Source: Scolanthus callimorphus
Lineage: Eukaryota; Cnidaria; Anthozoa; Actiniaria; Edwardsiidae
Length of the DNA: 64,000 nt
Direction of reading: 5' to 3'
Assembly (NCBI GenBank): GCA_033964015.1
Contig: CM066921.1
Location: forward strand, 23,293,355-23,357,354
This document shows positions 21,095-33,634 of this stretch, piece after piece. Both the position numbers and the translations under genes were made by a program. The notes under the pieces are model-generated. The model was given only the letters and a program-made list of their open reading frames with translations. It was not told where the DNA came from and ran no database searches. Numbering within the stretch: the first letter of the stretch is position 1; every line of letters begins with the position of its first letter.

Positions 21095-22324
21095 TCCTTC
21101 ACCATCCATCAAAGTTTCGGTTGCCTGATCAAGGTTTATCAATTCAGTGTCTTTGTTGATCATAACCTTGTTGAAGGCCTTCTGTTTGGTTGTCCTTGCA
21201 ACCTTGCTTTGTTCTATTATTTGACACGTTTCCAGGAAGAGTTATGTCTTCCCAAAGTTTGAAGGGCCAACAAGACAGGGGACCTTCTGCTTGTGTTGCC
21301 TTCTCTTCTCGAACAACAGAAGGACGTCCTGGCAGAAAATTTCGATTTGGTCTGGGGACAAACTGTTTGGCAGAATGCCAGCGAAGTATCCCGCGTCTAC
21401 ATCATCTTGGCCATAGTCATATTTTACGAATACTCGTGGCGATATATGTCCAACATCTGATTCCTTCAGCGTGCAATGACCATCCATCATTTACTTCAAC
21501 TAGGTCTTTGTCAATTTGAAGCTGGGTGATGCCTTGGCAATCCTCATTCTCTAGAAGGGCTTTCAAGCGTGGGATGTGATTCACCAGTCGGTCCTTGAAG
21601 TCTGGGTTCCCTAGCACTGAATGCAAAAAATTCTCTGGTAGGTGAGTGGCGCTCCTGTGGACTTCTTGTACACCTGACTACCTCTGTATGCATAGTGTAA
21701 CTTAGTCATTATACTTGTCTCCTCGTCTAATTGGTGAGGGTTGTAAACATCAAATACCAGTCCGACCTCTTGCAGGGATCGTAATGCTGGACGCAACATG
21801 GTGTCGAATTCTTTAGATAGCACAACGAAGTCGTTCTACGTTGTCGCATTTAGTGGCATTTATAGATTTTCTAGCATTGAGTTCCAAGTTTGAAATGTTC
21901 TGCTAATTCTCCCAACAGCTGCTGAAGAAATTCTTCAAAAGTGAAGACATCAGCGCGTTCTTATTATCTTTTACCTCCTGACAGAAAAATGGGTACACTC
22001 AATCGTAAAAATGGCGTATTAAAAGTGCCCAATCGGCTATTTCGGCAACGCGTGCATAATGGTTAAACACGATATACATATTCGTTTGTCACAGACTAAT
22101 AATGAATCAAATTTCATGCAATGTACCTGAGATAATTGGGTTGGAACATCAATTGAAGCTTGATCATTATCTTCACCGCCTTCCTTGTCATCCTTACTAT
22201 CCTTTGTCGTGGCGAATGTAGAAATGGCCGAAAAAAAAAACACGCCTGGTGTCTTCTGTATAGTCATATCACACTCGATACGCTTGCTCACTATTTCGCT
22301 ACACGCCGAGCGCACTCCTTGCAA
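21095..22324 (-). pseudogene. Family H P-loop protein, copy 1
   Basis: The exon at 22324-22127 ends SIDVPTQLSQ at a donor (CAG/GTACAT). A 149-bp intron leads to an acceptor (TTCTGTCAG) and an exon from 21977. Downstream blocks, in changing frames, include LQEVGLVFDVYNP, HYAYRGSQVYKKSTG, DLVEVNDGW, EIFCQDVLLLFEKRR, a Walker A (GPSNFGKTSLF) and a Walker B-like TELINLDQAT. The order G-P-x4-G-K-T then hydrophobic-D-x-A-T suggests an SF3-like helicase or related ATPase. Stops and frameshifts separate the blocks. It converges on the RAG1-like exon about 270 bp away. Family identity beyond the P-loop is not known to me. Confidence 0.55.
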
Positions 22325-22336
22325 ACCATTGGACCC

Positions 22337-22425
22337 TCCAATTACATTTTACTCCAGTAATCCAATTTTACTCTAATAAGACATTTACTCCAATTACATT
22401 TTACTCCAATAATAGAGCAAAAGTT
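22337..22425 (+). repeat. Short AT-rich tandem repeat (ACTCCAATTACATTTT unit)
   Basis: About four imperfect copies of CAATTACATTTTACTCCA lie in tandem, directly upstream of the TIR element at 22457. Confidence 0.6.
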
Positions 22426-22456
22426 TGTCTCGTATCACTGTTTTCGTTAATAAAAT

Positions 22457-23944
22457 CAGGGAAGTGTGAGAGATGGAATTGAAGCTGAATATATTTGAAT
22501 GCATTAAGCGCGAATCGCGCGTTCTGATTGGCTAAGTCGAAAAGCAATGCTTGTTGCGCCTGAAATCTCAGAGCGCCGAGTTTGAAATCAACAACAACAC
22601 TGAGTCCGACTGCATTAGAAAGAGTTAAACTGCGTAGAAAGGAAATTATAAAATGACAGTAATGAAACATCAGTTAAGGTATGAACATTTTCCTGTCAAA
22701 TTCAATCTTTTTGTATGTATTTCAGTTAGAAACAAATCGCTTGAAGGAGAATTTTATACAAATTTATGACGTACTCTATGGTCGGGCATTCGGAACATTC
22801 GCGTCTCATATTTGGGTACACATTTCTGAATGAAATTCGCTCTGTAGTGATATAGAATGTCATATCTAGATTAAATAAACATCGGTAGGAGCATTGTCTA
22901 CTTGATCGGTTGAGATTTCTAAAATTTCGAGTGAAAATAGACGCTTCGAAATGCTAGTCTGTTAAGCTAAACATGCGCGGGTGAGAAAATCGAAAAGCCG
23001 CTAGCTCATCGTTTCGTTGGATATTTCTCATCAAAATAAGGTCTAAATCTATCTATATTGTCATATTTTGGTAATATAAAGACCAGGGAAAGCACTGGCT
23101 ACTTTTTGGGTGAAATGTGTGGTTTTAGAGCAAATCACTAGACATGCTAGATGCAACGAAAATGAAAGCGTGCGATGAAAGTATTTTGCTACTATAAAAA
23201 TCAAGAAGTCGCTTACTCATATTTGGGTACACATTTCTGATTCAGATTCGCTCTGGTGTGATCTAGAATGCTATATTTTGGTAAAATAAACATAGGCGAG
23301 AGCATTGTCTGCGTGTTCGATTGAGATTTCTAAATTTTAGATTTAAAATTGAGGCTTCGAAAATGCTAGTCTGTTTATATGTAAAAACGATGTTGGTGTA
23401 AAATCGCGAAAAAGTCTCTTGCTCATCATTTCGGTGTATACATGTATTTATGTTCAGAATTAGCTCTAAATCTATCTATAATGTCACATTTTAGTAAAAT
23501 AAGCATCAGAGAGAGAATTTGCTATGTTTGTTGGGTCCAGTTCTGATTTTGGAGCAAATTGTTGACGGTCGTCATTCGTAGTCAAGCGCACGCCAGCTGT
23601 CCACGAGTTTAAAGCTCGCAATGAAGCTCGTACAAGGCATATTTCTAGTTTTACACTTCTGCCACCGAATCAAATTCAAAACCTATAAACTAGTTGACTT
23701 TTCTTTCATCCTCGAGGTCAGAATCATATAAAAAAATAGATAAATCAAGCTGCAAGACGAAAAACTTGTCCGCCATTTTCTTATTCTGGATATGTTGTTT
23801 TCCTACGTTTCCATGGCGATGCTGCTAGCAAACTGATTTACATAATGACTTTTCTTGATCAACTTCGCGGAAAGTGCAACGAGCATTGATGTGCGAAATC
23901 GCGTTAATTTATGCAGCTTCATTTCCATCTCTCACACTTCCCTG
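22457..23944. mobile_element. 1.49-kb TIR element filled with satellite-like repeats
   Basis: Both ends carry CAGGGAAGTGTGAGAGATGG (inverted at the right end), with similarity extending to GAAGCTG. ATAAAAT flanks each side (22450-22456, 23945-23951) as a 7-bp target duplication. The interior contains four diverged units of about 205-210 bp starting near 22800, 23006, 23217 and 23425. They share CTCATATTTGGGTACACATT, AAATCTATCTAT-TGTCA and GCTTCGAAATGCTAGTCTG blocks. There is no transposase; the CAGGG terminus recalls hAT-type elements. Confidence 0.75.
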
Positions 23945-23951
23945 ATAAAAT

Positions 23952-24974
23952 GTAAAATAAAAATGTGTGAGATCGACTCCCCAGACTTGCAGCTCGAAAG
24001 CTGAATTGCGCTGGGTCTCAACGGCGCCACTAGAAGTCGTGATGGAGTAGTTGCTGGCATTCTAAAAAACATGGTAAGATTAATTTCAGTGGATCGGACA
24101 TTACGAAGGGTTTGATGCTTGATTGATGCATATTTTTTTTAGTTTTTCGCACTTCAATTTCAGAACCAGGTTATCTGGTTCTGAAATGCGATGCTCGATT
24201 GATCAAAATCAAAAATATTCCACAAACTTCCTCTCTGAATCCACTGATGGCCAATTCACCTACGAGATTATGGTAAACAAGAGATCAACTATGTCTATGT
24301 AAGTACTTGTAAAGAGTTAAAACTTTGGACTTGACCGTAAAGCAAAGGAGAAAAGAGATAAACAACCGAACTTAAAAGAGCAAACTTCTTACCTGCCACT
24401 CTGTCCACCTCTTGCTTGGCCTAACAGTTGACGTTAGGTTGCGGAACTTATATGTTAGATACCCTAAAAGATGAGGTCCTATGTACCAAGTAGGCTCGAA
24501 GGACACAGGTAACAGGTGAAAAATACCCATCAAGAAATTTCCGTGTTTGTTTCTAATTTATCGTCTTCTCATCGAATAATCTCTCTTTTTTTTCTCGGTT
24601 TTTAGAAGTACTATCATAAGAAAAAGCAATTTGGACACAGTTTCGGCCCTAAAAGATACCAATCTCCCTAAAATTTATTGAAGATCAACATCACCCCTAA
24701 AAAAAAACCAAACCACCGTGACTTTAACCCCTAAAAGATACGACGATCATCCCCGATAAAAAATATGGGAGTCCCCCACTCCCCCCCCTCCCCTCCCCAC
24801 CGGGCATAAAGTAGGAATTTGTCGACTTGTTCATTGAAATCATTTTTGTCCAAACATCCCTTACAGGCAAACAAATTGTTGATTTTAATCATAAAAATAT
24901 AACAAAGTACAAAATCCTGGTATTTGGTCGGAGTTTTTGGTCAAATGTACATGCACCAAAACAATACATTGTTG
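23952..24974. other. Non-coding stretch before the tandem array
   Basis: A short perfect hairpin (ATTTCAGAACCAG, 5-base loop, CTGGTTCTGAAAT) lies at about 24158-24189. A C-rich tract is at 24776-24802. No gene or exon is supported. Confidence 0.5.
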
Positions 24975-27863
24975 GTTTGTGAAACGGCATTGCCATCGAA
25001 GTTTCGCCTGAATGAAACATGAAAAATTCTGGTGAACTTGTCTATGTTATCACAAACTTGTCGTTCATTGAACTTACAGGTAAACCAAAGTGGTTGGCTA
25101 TGTCGGTCTTTTCCATAGCATTATAACATTGTAAAACAGTGGCTGCTCATTATTTTGTGTTAAAGAAAATGCGTTGAATGTTCAATTTCAATATAATGGT
25201 TAGTTATACTAAAGGAGTGTCCTTATCGGGATAGCTATTGCTGCACAAACATAAGCTCATTGTAACCGCTATCACATTCTACCCAAAGAATTGCTTGAAT
25301 TGCTTTCGGACAGAATACGGATATGACGGCTATTACGGTTATGGAAAGTTACTTACCAATACTTTGTACTGTAAGCTCATTGAAATAGTTCATGAACTTA
25401 CAGATTAGCCAGCTTGTGTTAACACGTAACAATAACTCTTTGCATGTTTAGTTGTCATTTTCTGACAAGCCCAAGCAAAGTGTCACATCTTCTTTCATGA
25501 ACATGTCCTGTCGGGGCTTGTTTAACAACAAAATGCCGCTGTGCTCTTGAGGCAGAGGCGAGGCGATCTTTTTTGTTGCCGTGTACTTCGTCTGGCTGGT
25601 CATTTTCTTCGTCTTCGACGTTCGCACCAAAGGTTGGCCATGGGCAGCTCCTCCTGCACGCTGTTGACCAGTCTATTTGCTTCGTAGCTGCTGATGAGAC
25701 GCATATTGACCAACGCTCACCGCCTTGCCTTTATCGCATACTCACAGAAGGTCCCCGCAGTTTCGTGGATATTGCGCAGCGCTTCCTCAAATATTTGAGT
25801 GCGATACTTTGTGGAAGCATGGTGCAGTGGGCGATTTCTCGCCTGGACGATTTCTCGCTTGAACGAAAACCTACTGGAGCAGAGAATTCGGTCTTCTTGG
25901 AAGATTGCCTTGACGGCTGCTCGTTGGTCCTTCTTATCTTGCTCTGTCGTTTTCCGCAAATACTCCACCTGGTCTCTCCGGGTGTCTCGTTGAATGGAGG
26001 TCGGAATCAGTTGGTCTGGTTCACTGGGTAGAAGAAGCAGCAACTCCTCCCCGACTCCAGTCTATCTAAGATTCTCTCGCCGCTTTTTAAACAATCGTTC
26101 TTTTTTTGTTCTCTGTAGTCTTGGCGTGACTCCTGTCTTTTGACTTTAATCTCGTGGATCATCCAGCCTAGCACTCTTGCTTTCGCTACATCAGTCCTGC
26201 AACTCTATGTTGCCCTGTGAAAAATTTTTGAAAGTAAATCACGCTTGAGCTTACTACAGGCTTTTACACTGGTCGAGGCCTTTGACCTTTATCCAACCAG
26301 GCAATCAGCATACGAACTTTGGTACATTGGTGTTTACAAGGGTCGCGACTTAAAAGAAACTGTATTTACTTCGTTTCCTGGTGGGTCTGTTGTTCAATTT
26401 AATTCAATTTTTATTTTCCACACATAAAAACAGTACAATAATAAATATAACTAGCTGATGCCCGTGAAAAATTCACGGAGTGTAAGGGGGAAATTTACTT
26501 AAAGTGTTCTCTGTTTTAAAAAAAACGGAAAAAAAAATCACAATGGCCATAAAACCCAATTGACTTCGGAATTGTTTGTATGTTTATCATATCTCAGAGA
26601 GGGAAGAGAAGAAACAGGTCAAGTAAAAATGTTCTAAGGACTAATAATTTTTCATTTAGTTTATGATTTATATTTTTTCGGCTTTGTCCCTCGCTTGAAA
26701 AATAGCTTGAATTAGAACTTAGCCCAAAGTGAATCGTTTCCAACAAAAACATGCCCACTGGAGGGATTTCCTCCTTCTCTTCGGGATTGTGTCCTTCGTT
26801 TTGCGATACAGCCGTCAGGATTTATACTTAGAGAATATTATTCATGACTTTCACGGACTTTGTTTTGTAAATGTGCCATTTCGACTTAGCATGACTTAGC
26901 GCGTGCTCCGAGGGAAGCAAGGTAGTGTGTACGTTTGTTGAAACTTGAATGAAAATTTTTCTCAGCTCAAATCTTTCAAGTTAGAATTATTCCTTCACAT
27001 TCCTGTACGTAATCTGTAAGAGAACCATTTAGGTTTCAATGTCTTTGGTGCTTTCGGCTGCGCGAACTGAGTTCTTTTTTAGTTTCTGTGGGAGATTTTC
27101 AACATGGCGGCGATGGCGGCTTTGTCCCTCGCTTAAGAAATCGCTTGAATTAGAACTTTGCCCAAGGTGAATCTTTTCCAACAAAAACACCCCCACGGTC
27201 CAGATTTTCACCTTCCCTTCGGGTTTTGCGAACTTCTTTTGGCGGCACAGCTTCAGGGCTGAGCGGAGCGAGTGCGGACACGATTTGGCTTACGGTATTA
27301 ATATATAAACTAGCTGATGCCCGTGAAAAATTCACGGAGTGTAAGGGGGAAATGTACTTAAAGTGTTCTCTGTTAAAAAAAAAACGGAAAAGAAAAAAAT
27401 CACAATGGCCATAAAACCCATTTGACTTCGGAATTGTTTGTATGTTTATCATATCTCAGAGAGGGAAGAGAAGAAACAGGTCAAGTAAAATGTTCTAAGA
27501 ACTAATAATTTTTCATTTAGTTTATGATTTATATTTTTTCGGCTTTGTCCCTCGCTTAAAAAAAACTTGAATTAGAACTTAGCCCAAAGTGAATCGTTTC
27601 CAACAAAAACATACCCACTGGAGGGATTTCCTCCTTCTCTTCGGAATGGTGCCTTCGTTTTGCGATACAGCCGTCAGGATTTATACTTAAAGAATATTAT
27701 TCATGACTTTCACGGACTTTGTTTTGTAAATGTGTCATTTCGACTTAGCATGACTTAGCGCGTGCTCTAATGGAAGCAAGGTAGTGTGTACGTTTGTTGA
27801 AACTTGAATGAAAATTTTTCCCAGCTCAAATCTTTCAAGTTAGAATTATCCCTGCACATTCCT
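24975..27863 (+). repeat. Tandem array unit 1 (2889 bp)
   Basis: The unit begins GTTTGTGAAACGGCATTGCC. Its first half (to about 26450) contains minus-strand reading frames preserved in all copies: 26043-25717 (108 codons, highly charged, with QDKKDQRAAVKAIFQ) and 25630-25448 (60 codons). In-frame stops and a frame shift separate them, so a functional gene is not supported. The second half contains a module starting CTAGCTGATGCCCGTGAAAA with the hairpin CCGTGAAAAATTCACGG, present twice (26453 and about 27309). The unit ends at CACATTCCTGT, where the next copy starts. Confidence 0.9.
26453..27308 (+). repeat. 855-bp module repeated within each array unit
   Basis: The module runs from CTAGCTGATGCCCGTGAAAA to GGCTTACGGTATTAATATATA. 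A partial copy follows at once (27309-27863). The same pair recurs in units 2 and 3, and diverged copies occur at 33635-34595. The conserved hairpin start and AT-rich end suggest a tandemly inserted small retro- or DNA element, but no TIR or tail settles it. Confidence 0.65.
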
Positions 27864-30753
27864 GTTTGTGAAACGGCATTGCCATCGAAGTTTCGCCTGA
27901 ATGAAACATGAATAATTCTGGTGAACTTGTCTATGTTATCACAAACTTGTCGTTCATTGAACTTACAGGTAAACCAAAGTGGTTGGCTATGTCGGTCTTT
28001 TCCATAGCATTATAACATTGTAAAACAGTGGCTGCTCATTATTTTGTGTTAAAGAAAATGCGTTGAATGTTCAATTTCAATATAATGGTTAGTTATACTA
28101 AAGGAGTGTCCTTATCGGGATAGCTATTGCTGCACAAACATAAGCTCATTGTAACCGCTATCACATTCTACCCAAAGAATTGCTTGAATTGCTTTCGGAC
28201 AGAATACGGATATGACGGCTATTACGGTTATGGAAAGTTACTTACCAATACTTTGTACTGTAAGCTCATTGAAATAGTTCATGAACTTACAGATTAGCCA
28301 GCTTGTGTTAACACGTAACAATAACTCTTTGCATGTTTAGTTGTCATTTTCTGACAAGCCCAAGCAAAGTGTCACATCTTCTTTCATGAACATGTCCTGT
28401 CGGGGCTTGTTTAACAACAAAATGCCGCTGTGCTCTTGAGGCAGAGGCGAGGCGATCTTTTTTGTTGCCGTGTACTTCGTCTGGCTGGTCATTTTCTTCG
28501 TCTTCGACGTTCGCACCAAAGGTTGGCCATGGGCAGCTCCTCCTGCACGCTGTTGACCAGTCTATTTGCTTCGTAGCTGCTGATGAGACGCATATTGACC
28601 AACGCTCACCGCCTTGCCTTTATCGCATACTCACAGAAGGTCCCCGCAGTTTCGTGGATATTGCGCAGCGCTTCCTCAAATATTTGAGTGCGATACTTTG
28701 TGGAAGCATGGTGCAGTGGGCGATTTCTCGCCTGGACGATTTCTCGCTTGAACGAAAACCTACTGGAGCAGAGAATTCGGTCTTCTTGGAAGATTGCCTT
28801 GACGGCTGCTCGTTGGTCCTTCTTATCTTGCTCTGTCGTTTTCCGCAAATACTCCACCTGGTCTCTCCGGGTGTCTCGTTGAATGGAGGTCGGAATCAGT
28901 TGGTCTGGTTCACTGGGTAGAAGAAGCAGCAACTCCTCCCCGACTCCAGTCTATCTAAGATTCTCTCGCCGCTTTTTAAACAATCGTTCTTTTTTTGTTC
29001 TCTGTAGTCTTGGCGTGACTCCTGTCTTTTGACTTTAATCTCGTGGATCATCCAGCCTAGCACTCTTGCTTTCGCTACATCAGTCCTGCAACTCTATGTT
29101 GCCCTGTGAAAAATTTTTGAAAGTAAATCACGCTTGAGCTTACTACAGGCTTTTACACTGGTCGAGGCCTTTGACCTTTATCCAACCAGGCAATCAGCAT
29201 ACGAACTTTGGTACATTGGTGTTTACAAGGGTCGCGACTTAAAAGAAACTGTATTTACTTCGTTTCCTGGTGGGTCTGTTGTTCAATTTAATTCAATTTT
29301 TATTTTCCACACATAAAAACAGTACAATAATAAATATAACTAGCTGATGCCCGTGAAAAATTCACGGAGTGTAAGGGGGAAATTTACTTAAAGTGTTCTC
29401 TGTTTTAAAAAAAACGGAAAAAAAATCACAATGGCCATAAAACCCAATTGACTTCGGAATTGTTTGTATGTTTATCATATCTCAGAGAGGGAAGAGAAGA
29501 AACAGGTCAAGTAAAAATGTTCTAAGGACTAATAATTTTTCATTTAGTTTATGATTTATAAATTTTTTTCGGCTTTGTCCCTCGCTTGAAAAATAGCTTG
29601 AATTAGAACTTAGCCCAAAGTGAATCGTTTCCAACAAAAACATGCCCACTGGAGGGATTTCCTCCTTCTCTTCGGGATTGTGTCCTTCGTTTTGCGATAC
29701 AGCCGTCAGGATTTATACTTAGAGAATATTATTCATGACTTTCACGGACTTTGTTTTGTAAATGTGCCATTTCGACTTAGCATGACTTAGCGCGTGCTCC
29801 GAGGGAAGCAAGGTAGTGTGTACGTTTGTTGAAACTTGAATGAAAATTTTTCTCAGCTCAAATCTTTCAAGTTAGAATTATTCCTTCACATTCCTGTACG
29901 TAATCTGTAAGAGAACCATTTAGGTTTCAATGTCTTTGGTGCTTTCGGCTGCGCGAACTGAGTTCTTTTTTAGTTTCTGTGGGAGATTTTCAACATGGCG
30001 GCGATGGCGGCTTTGTCCCTCGCTTAAGAAATCGCTTGAATTAGAACTTTGCCCAAGGTGAATCTTTTCCAACAAAACACCCCCACGGTCCAGATTTTCA
30101 CCTTCCCTTCGGGTTTGCGAACTTCTTTTGGCGGCACAGCTTCAGGGCTGAGCGGAGCGAGTGCGGACACGATTTGGCTTACGGTATTAATATATAAACT
30201 AGCTGATGCCCGTGAAAAATTCACGGAGTGTAAGGGGGAAATGTACTTAAAGTGTTCTCTGTTAAAAAAAAAACGGAAAGAAAAAAATCACAATGGCCAT
30301 AAAACCCATTTGACTTCGGAATTGTTTGTATGTTTATCATATCTCAGAGAGGGAAGAGAAGAAACAGGTCAAGTAAAAATGTTCTAAGAACTAATAATTT
30401 TTCATTTAGTTTATGATTTATATTTTTTCGGCTTTGTCCCTCGCTTAAAAAAAAACTTGAATTAGAACTTAGCCCAAAGTGAATCGTTTCCAACAAAAAC
30501 ATGCCCACTGGAGGGATTTCCTCCTTCTCTTCGGAATGGTGCCTTCGTTTTGCGATACAGCCGTCAGGATTTATACTTAAAGAATATTATTCATGACTTT
30601 CACGGACTTTGTTTTGTAAATGTGTCATTTCGACTTAGCATGACTTAGCGCGTGCTCTAATGGAAGCAAGGTAGTGTGTACGTTTGTTGAAACTTGAATG
30701 AAAATTTTTCCCAGCTCAAATCTTTCAAGTTAGAATTATCCCTGCACATTCCT
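27864..30753 (+). repeat. Tandem array unit 2 (about 2890 bp)
   Basis: It is almost identical to unit 1; every landmark is shifted by 2889 bp. Differences are isolated, for example one base in a poly-A run near 29417 and an extra AAA near 29560. The minus frames lie at 28932-28606 and 28519-28337. Near-identity means the duplication is recent or the copies are being homogenised. Confidence 0.9.
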
Positions 30754-33634
30754 GTTTGTGAAACGGCATTGCCATCGAAGTTTCGCCTGAATGAAACATG
30801 AATAATTCTGGTGAACTTGTCTATGTTATCACAAACTTGTCGTTCATTGAACTTACAGGTAAACCAAAGTGGTTGGCTATGTCGGTCTTTTCCATAGCAT
30901 TATAACATTGTAAACAGTGGCTGCTCATTATTTTGTGTTAAAGAAAATGCGTTGAATGTTCAATTTCAATATAATGGTTAGTTATACTAAAGGAGTGTCC
31001 TTATCGGGATAGCTATTGCTGCACAAACATAAGCTCATTGTAACCGCTATCACATTCTACCCAAAGAATTGCTTGAATTGCTTTCGGACAGAATACGGAT
31101 ATGACGGCTATTACGGTTATGGAAAGTTACTTACCAATACTTTGTACTGTAAGCTCATTGAAATAGTTCATGAACTTACAGATTAGCCAGCTTGTGTTAA
31201 CACGTAACAATAACTCTTTGCATGTTTAGTTGTCATTTTCTGACAAGCCCAAGCAAAGTGTCACATCTTCTTTCATGAACATGTCCTGTCGGGGCTTGTT
31301 TAACAACAAAATGCCGCTGTGCTCTTGAGGCAGAGGCGAGGCGATCTTTTTTGTTGCCGTGTACTTCGTCTGGCTGGTCATTTTTCTTCGTCTTCGACGT
31401 TCGCACCAAAGGTTGGCCATGGGCAGCTCCTCCTGCACGCTGTTGACCAGTCTATTTGCTTCGTAGCTGCTGATGAGACGCATATTGACCAACGCTCACC
31501 GCCTTGCCTTTATCGCATACTCACAGAAGGTCCCCGCAGTTTCGTGGATATTGCGCAGCGCTTCCTCAAATATTTGAGTGCGATACTTTGTGGAAGCATG
31601 GTGCAGTGGGCGATTTCTCGCCTGGACGATTTCTCGCTTGAACGAAAACCTACTGGAGCAGAGAATTCGGTCTTCTTGGAAGATTGCCTTGACGGCTGCT
31701 CGTTGGTCCTTCTTATCTTGCTCTGTCGTTTTCCGCAAATACTCCACCTGGTCTCTCCGGGTGTCTCGTTGAATGGAGGTCGGAATCAGTGGTCTGGTTC
31801 ACTGGGTAGAAGAAGCAGCAACTCCTCCCCGACTCCAGTCTATCTAAGATTCTCTCGCCGCTTTTTAAACAATCGTTCTTTTTTTGTTCTCTGTAGTCTT
31901 GGCGTGACTCCTGTCTTTTGACTTTAATCTCGTGGATCATCCAGCCTAGCACTCTTGCTTTCGCTACATCAGTCCTGCAACTCTGTTGCCCTGTGAAAAT
32001 TTTTGAAAGTAAATCACGCTTGAGCTTACTACAGGCTTTTACACTGGTCGAGGCCTTTGACCTTTATCCAACCAGGCAATCAGCATACGAACTTTGTACA
32101 TTGGTGTTTACAAGGGTCGCGACTTAAAAGAAACTGTATTTACTTCGTTTCCTGGTGGGTCTGTTGTTCAATTTAATTCAATTTTTATTTTCCACACATA
32201 AAACAGTACAATAATAAATATAACTAGCTGATGCCCGTGAAAAATTCACGGAGTGTAAGGGGGAAATTTACTTAAAGTGTTCTCTGTTTTAAAAAAAACG
32301 GAAAAAAAATCACAATGGCCATAAAACCCAATTGACTTCGGAATTGTTTGTATGTTTATCATATCTCAGAGAGGGAAGAGAAGAAACAGGTCAAGTAAAA
32401 ATGTTCTAAGGACTAATAATTTTTCATTTAGTTTATGATTTATAAATTTTTTCGGCTTTGTCCCTCGCTTGAAAAATAGCTTGAATTAGAACTTAGCCCC
32501 AAGTGAATCGTTTCCAACAAAAACATGCCCACTGGAGGGATTTCCCCTTCTTCGGGATTGTGTCCTTCGTTTTGCGATACAGCCGTCAGGATTTATACTT
32601 AGAGAATATTATTCATGACTTTCACGGACTTTGTTTTGTAAATGTGCCATTTCGACTTAGCATGACTTAGCGCGTGCTCCGAGGGAAGCAAGGTAGTGTG
32701 TACGTTTGTTGAAACTTGAATGAAAATTTTTCTCAGCTCAAATCTTTCAAGTTAGAATTATTCCTTCACATTCCTGTACGTAATCTGTAAGAGAACCATT
32801 TAGGTTTCAATGTCTTTGGTGCTTTCGGCTGCGCGAACTGAGTTCTTTTTTAGTTTCTGTGGGAGATTTTCAACATGGCGGCGATGGCGGCTTTGTCCCT
32901 CGCTTAAGAAATCGCTTGAATTAGAACTTTGCCCAAGGTGAATCTTTTCCAACAAAACACCCCCACGGTCCAGATTTTCACCTTCCCTTCGGGTTTGCGA
33001 ACTTCTTTTGGCGGCACAGCTTCAGGGCTGAGCGGAGCGAGTGCGGACACGATTTGGCTTACGGTATTAATATATAAACTAGCTGATGCCCGTGAAAAAT
33101 TCACGGAGTGTAAGGGGGAAATGTACTTAAAGTGTTCTCTGTTAAAAAAAAAACGGAAAAGAAAAAAATCACAATGGCCATAAAACCCATTTGACTTCGG
33201 AATTGTTTGTATGTTTATCATATCTCAGAGAGGGAAAGAAGAAACAGGTCAAGTAAAAATGTTCTAAGAACTAATAATTTTTCATTTAGTTTATGATTTA
33301 TATTTTTCGGCTTTGTCCCTCGCTTAAAAAAAAAACTTGAATTAGAACTTAGCCCAAAGTGAATCGTTTCCAACAAAAACATGCCCACTGGAGGGATTTC
33401 CTCCTTCTCTTCGGAATGGTGCCTTCGTTTTGCGATACAGCCGTCAGGATTTATACTTAAAGAATATTATTCATGACTTTCACGGACTTTGTTTTGTAAA
33501 TGTGTCATTTCGACTTAGCATGACTTAGCGCGTGCTCTAATGGAAGCAAGGTAGTGTGTACGTTTGTTGAAACTTGAATGAAAATTTTTCCCAGCTCAAA
33601 TCTTTCAAGTTAGAATTATCCCTGCACATTCCTG
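30754..33634 (+). repeat. Tandem array unit 3 (2881 bp, short of bases)
   Basis: It has the same order as units 1 and 2. It carries many single-base losses: TTGG to TGG near 31790, CTATG to CTG near 31984, a base from the run before ATTTTTG near 31998, GGTACATT to GTACATT near 32096, and TCCTCCTTCTCTTCGG shortened near 32543. One T is gained near 31384, which fuses two reading frames. Most changes are 1-base deletions, many in homopolymers. It ends at CACATTCCTGT, then continues into the non-array flank. Confidence 0.9.

Noticed and set aside
31319..31921. 200-codon plus-strand ORF in array unit 3
   Set aside because: It exists only because of one-base indels in unit 3; units 1 and 2 have a 152-codon version that is antisense to the charged frame. 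No homology recognised.
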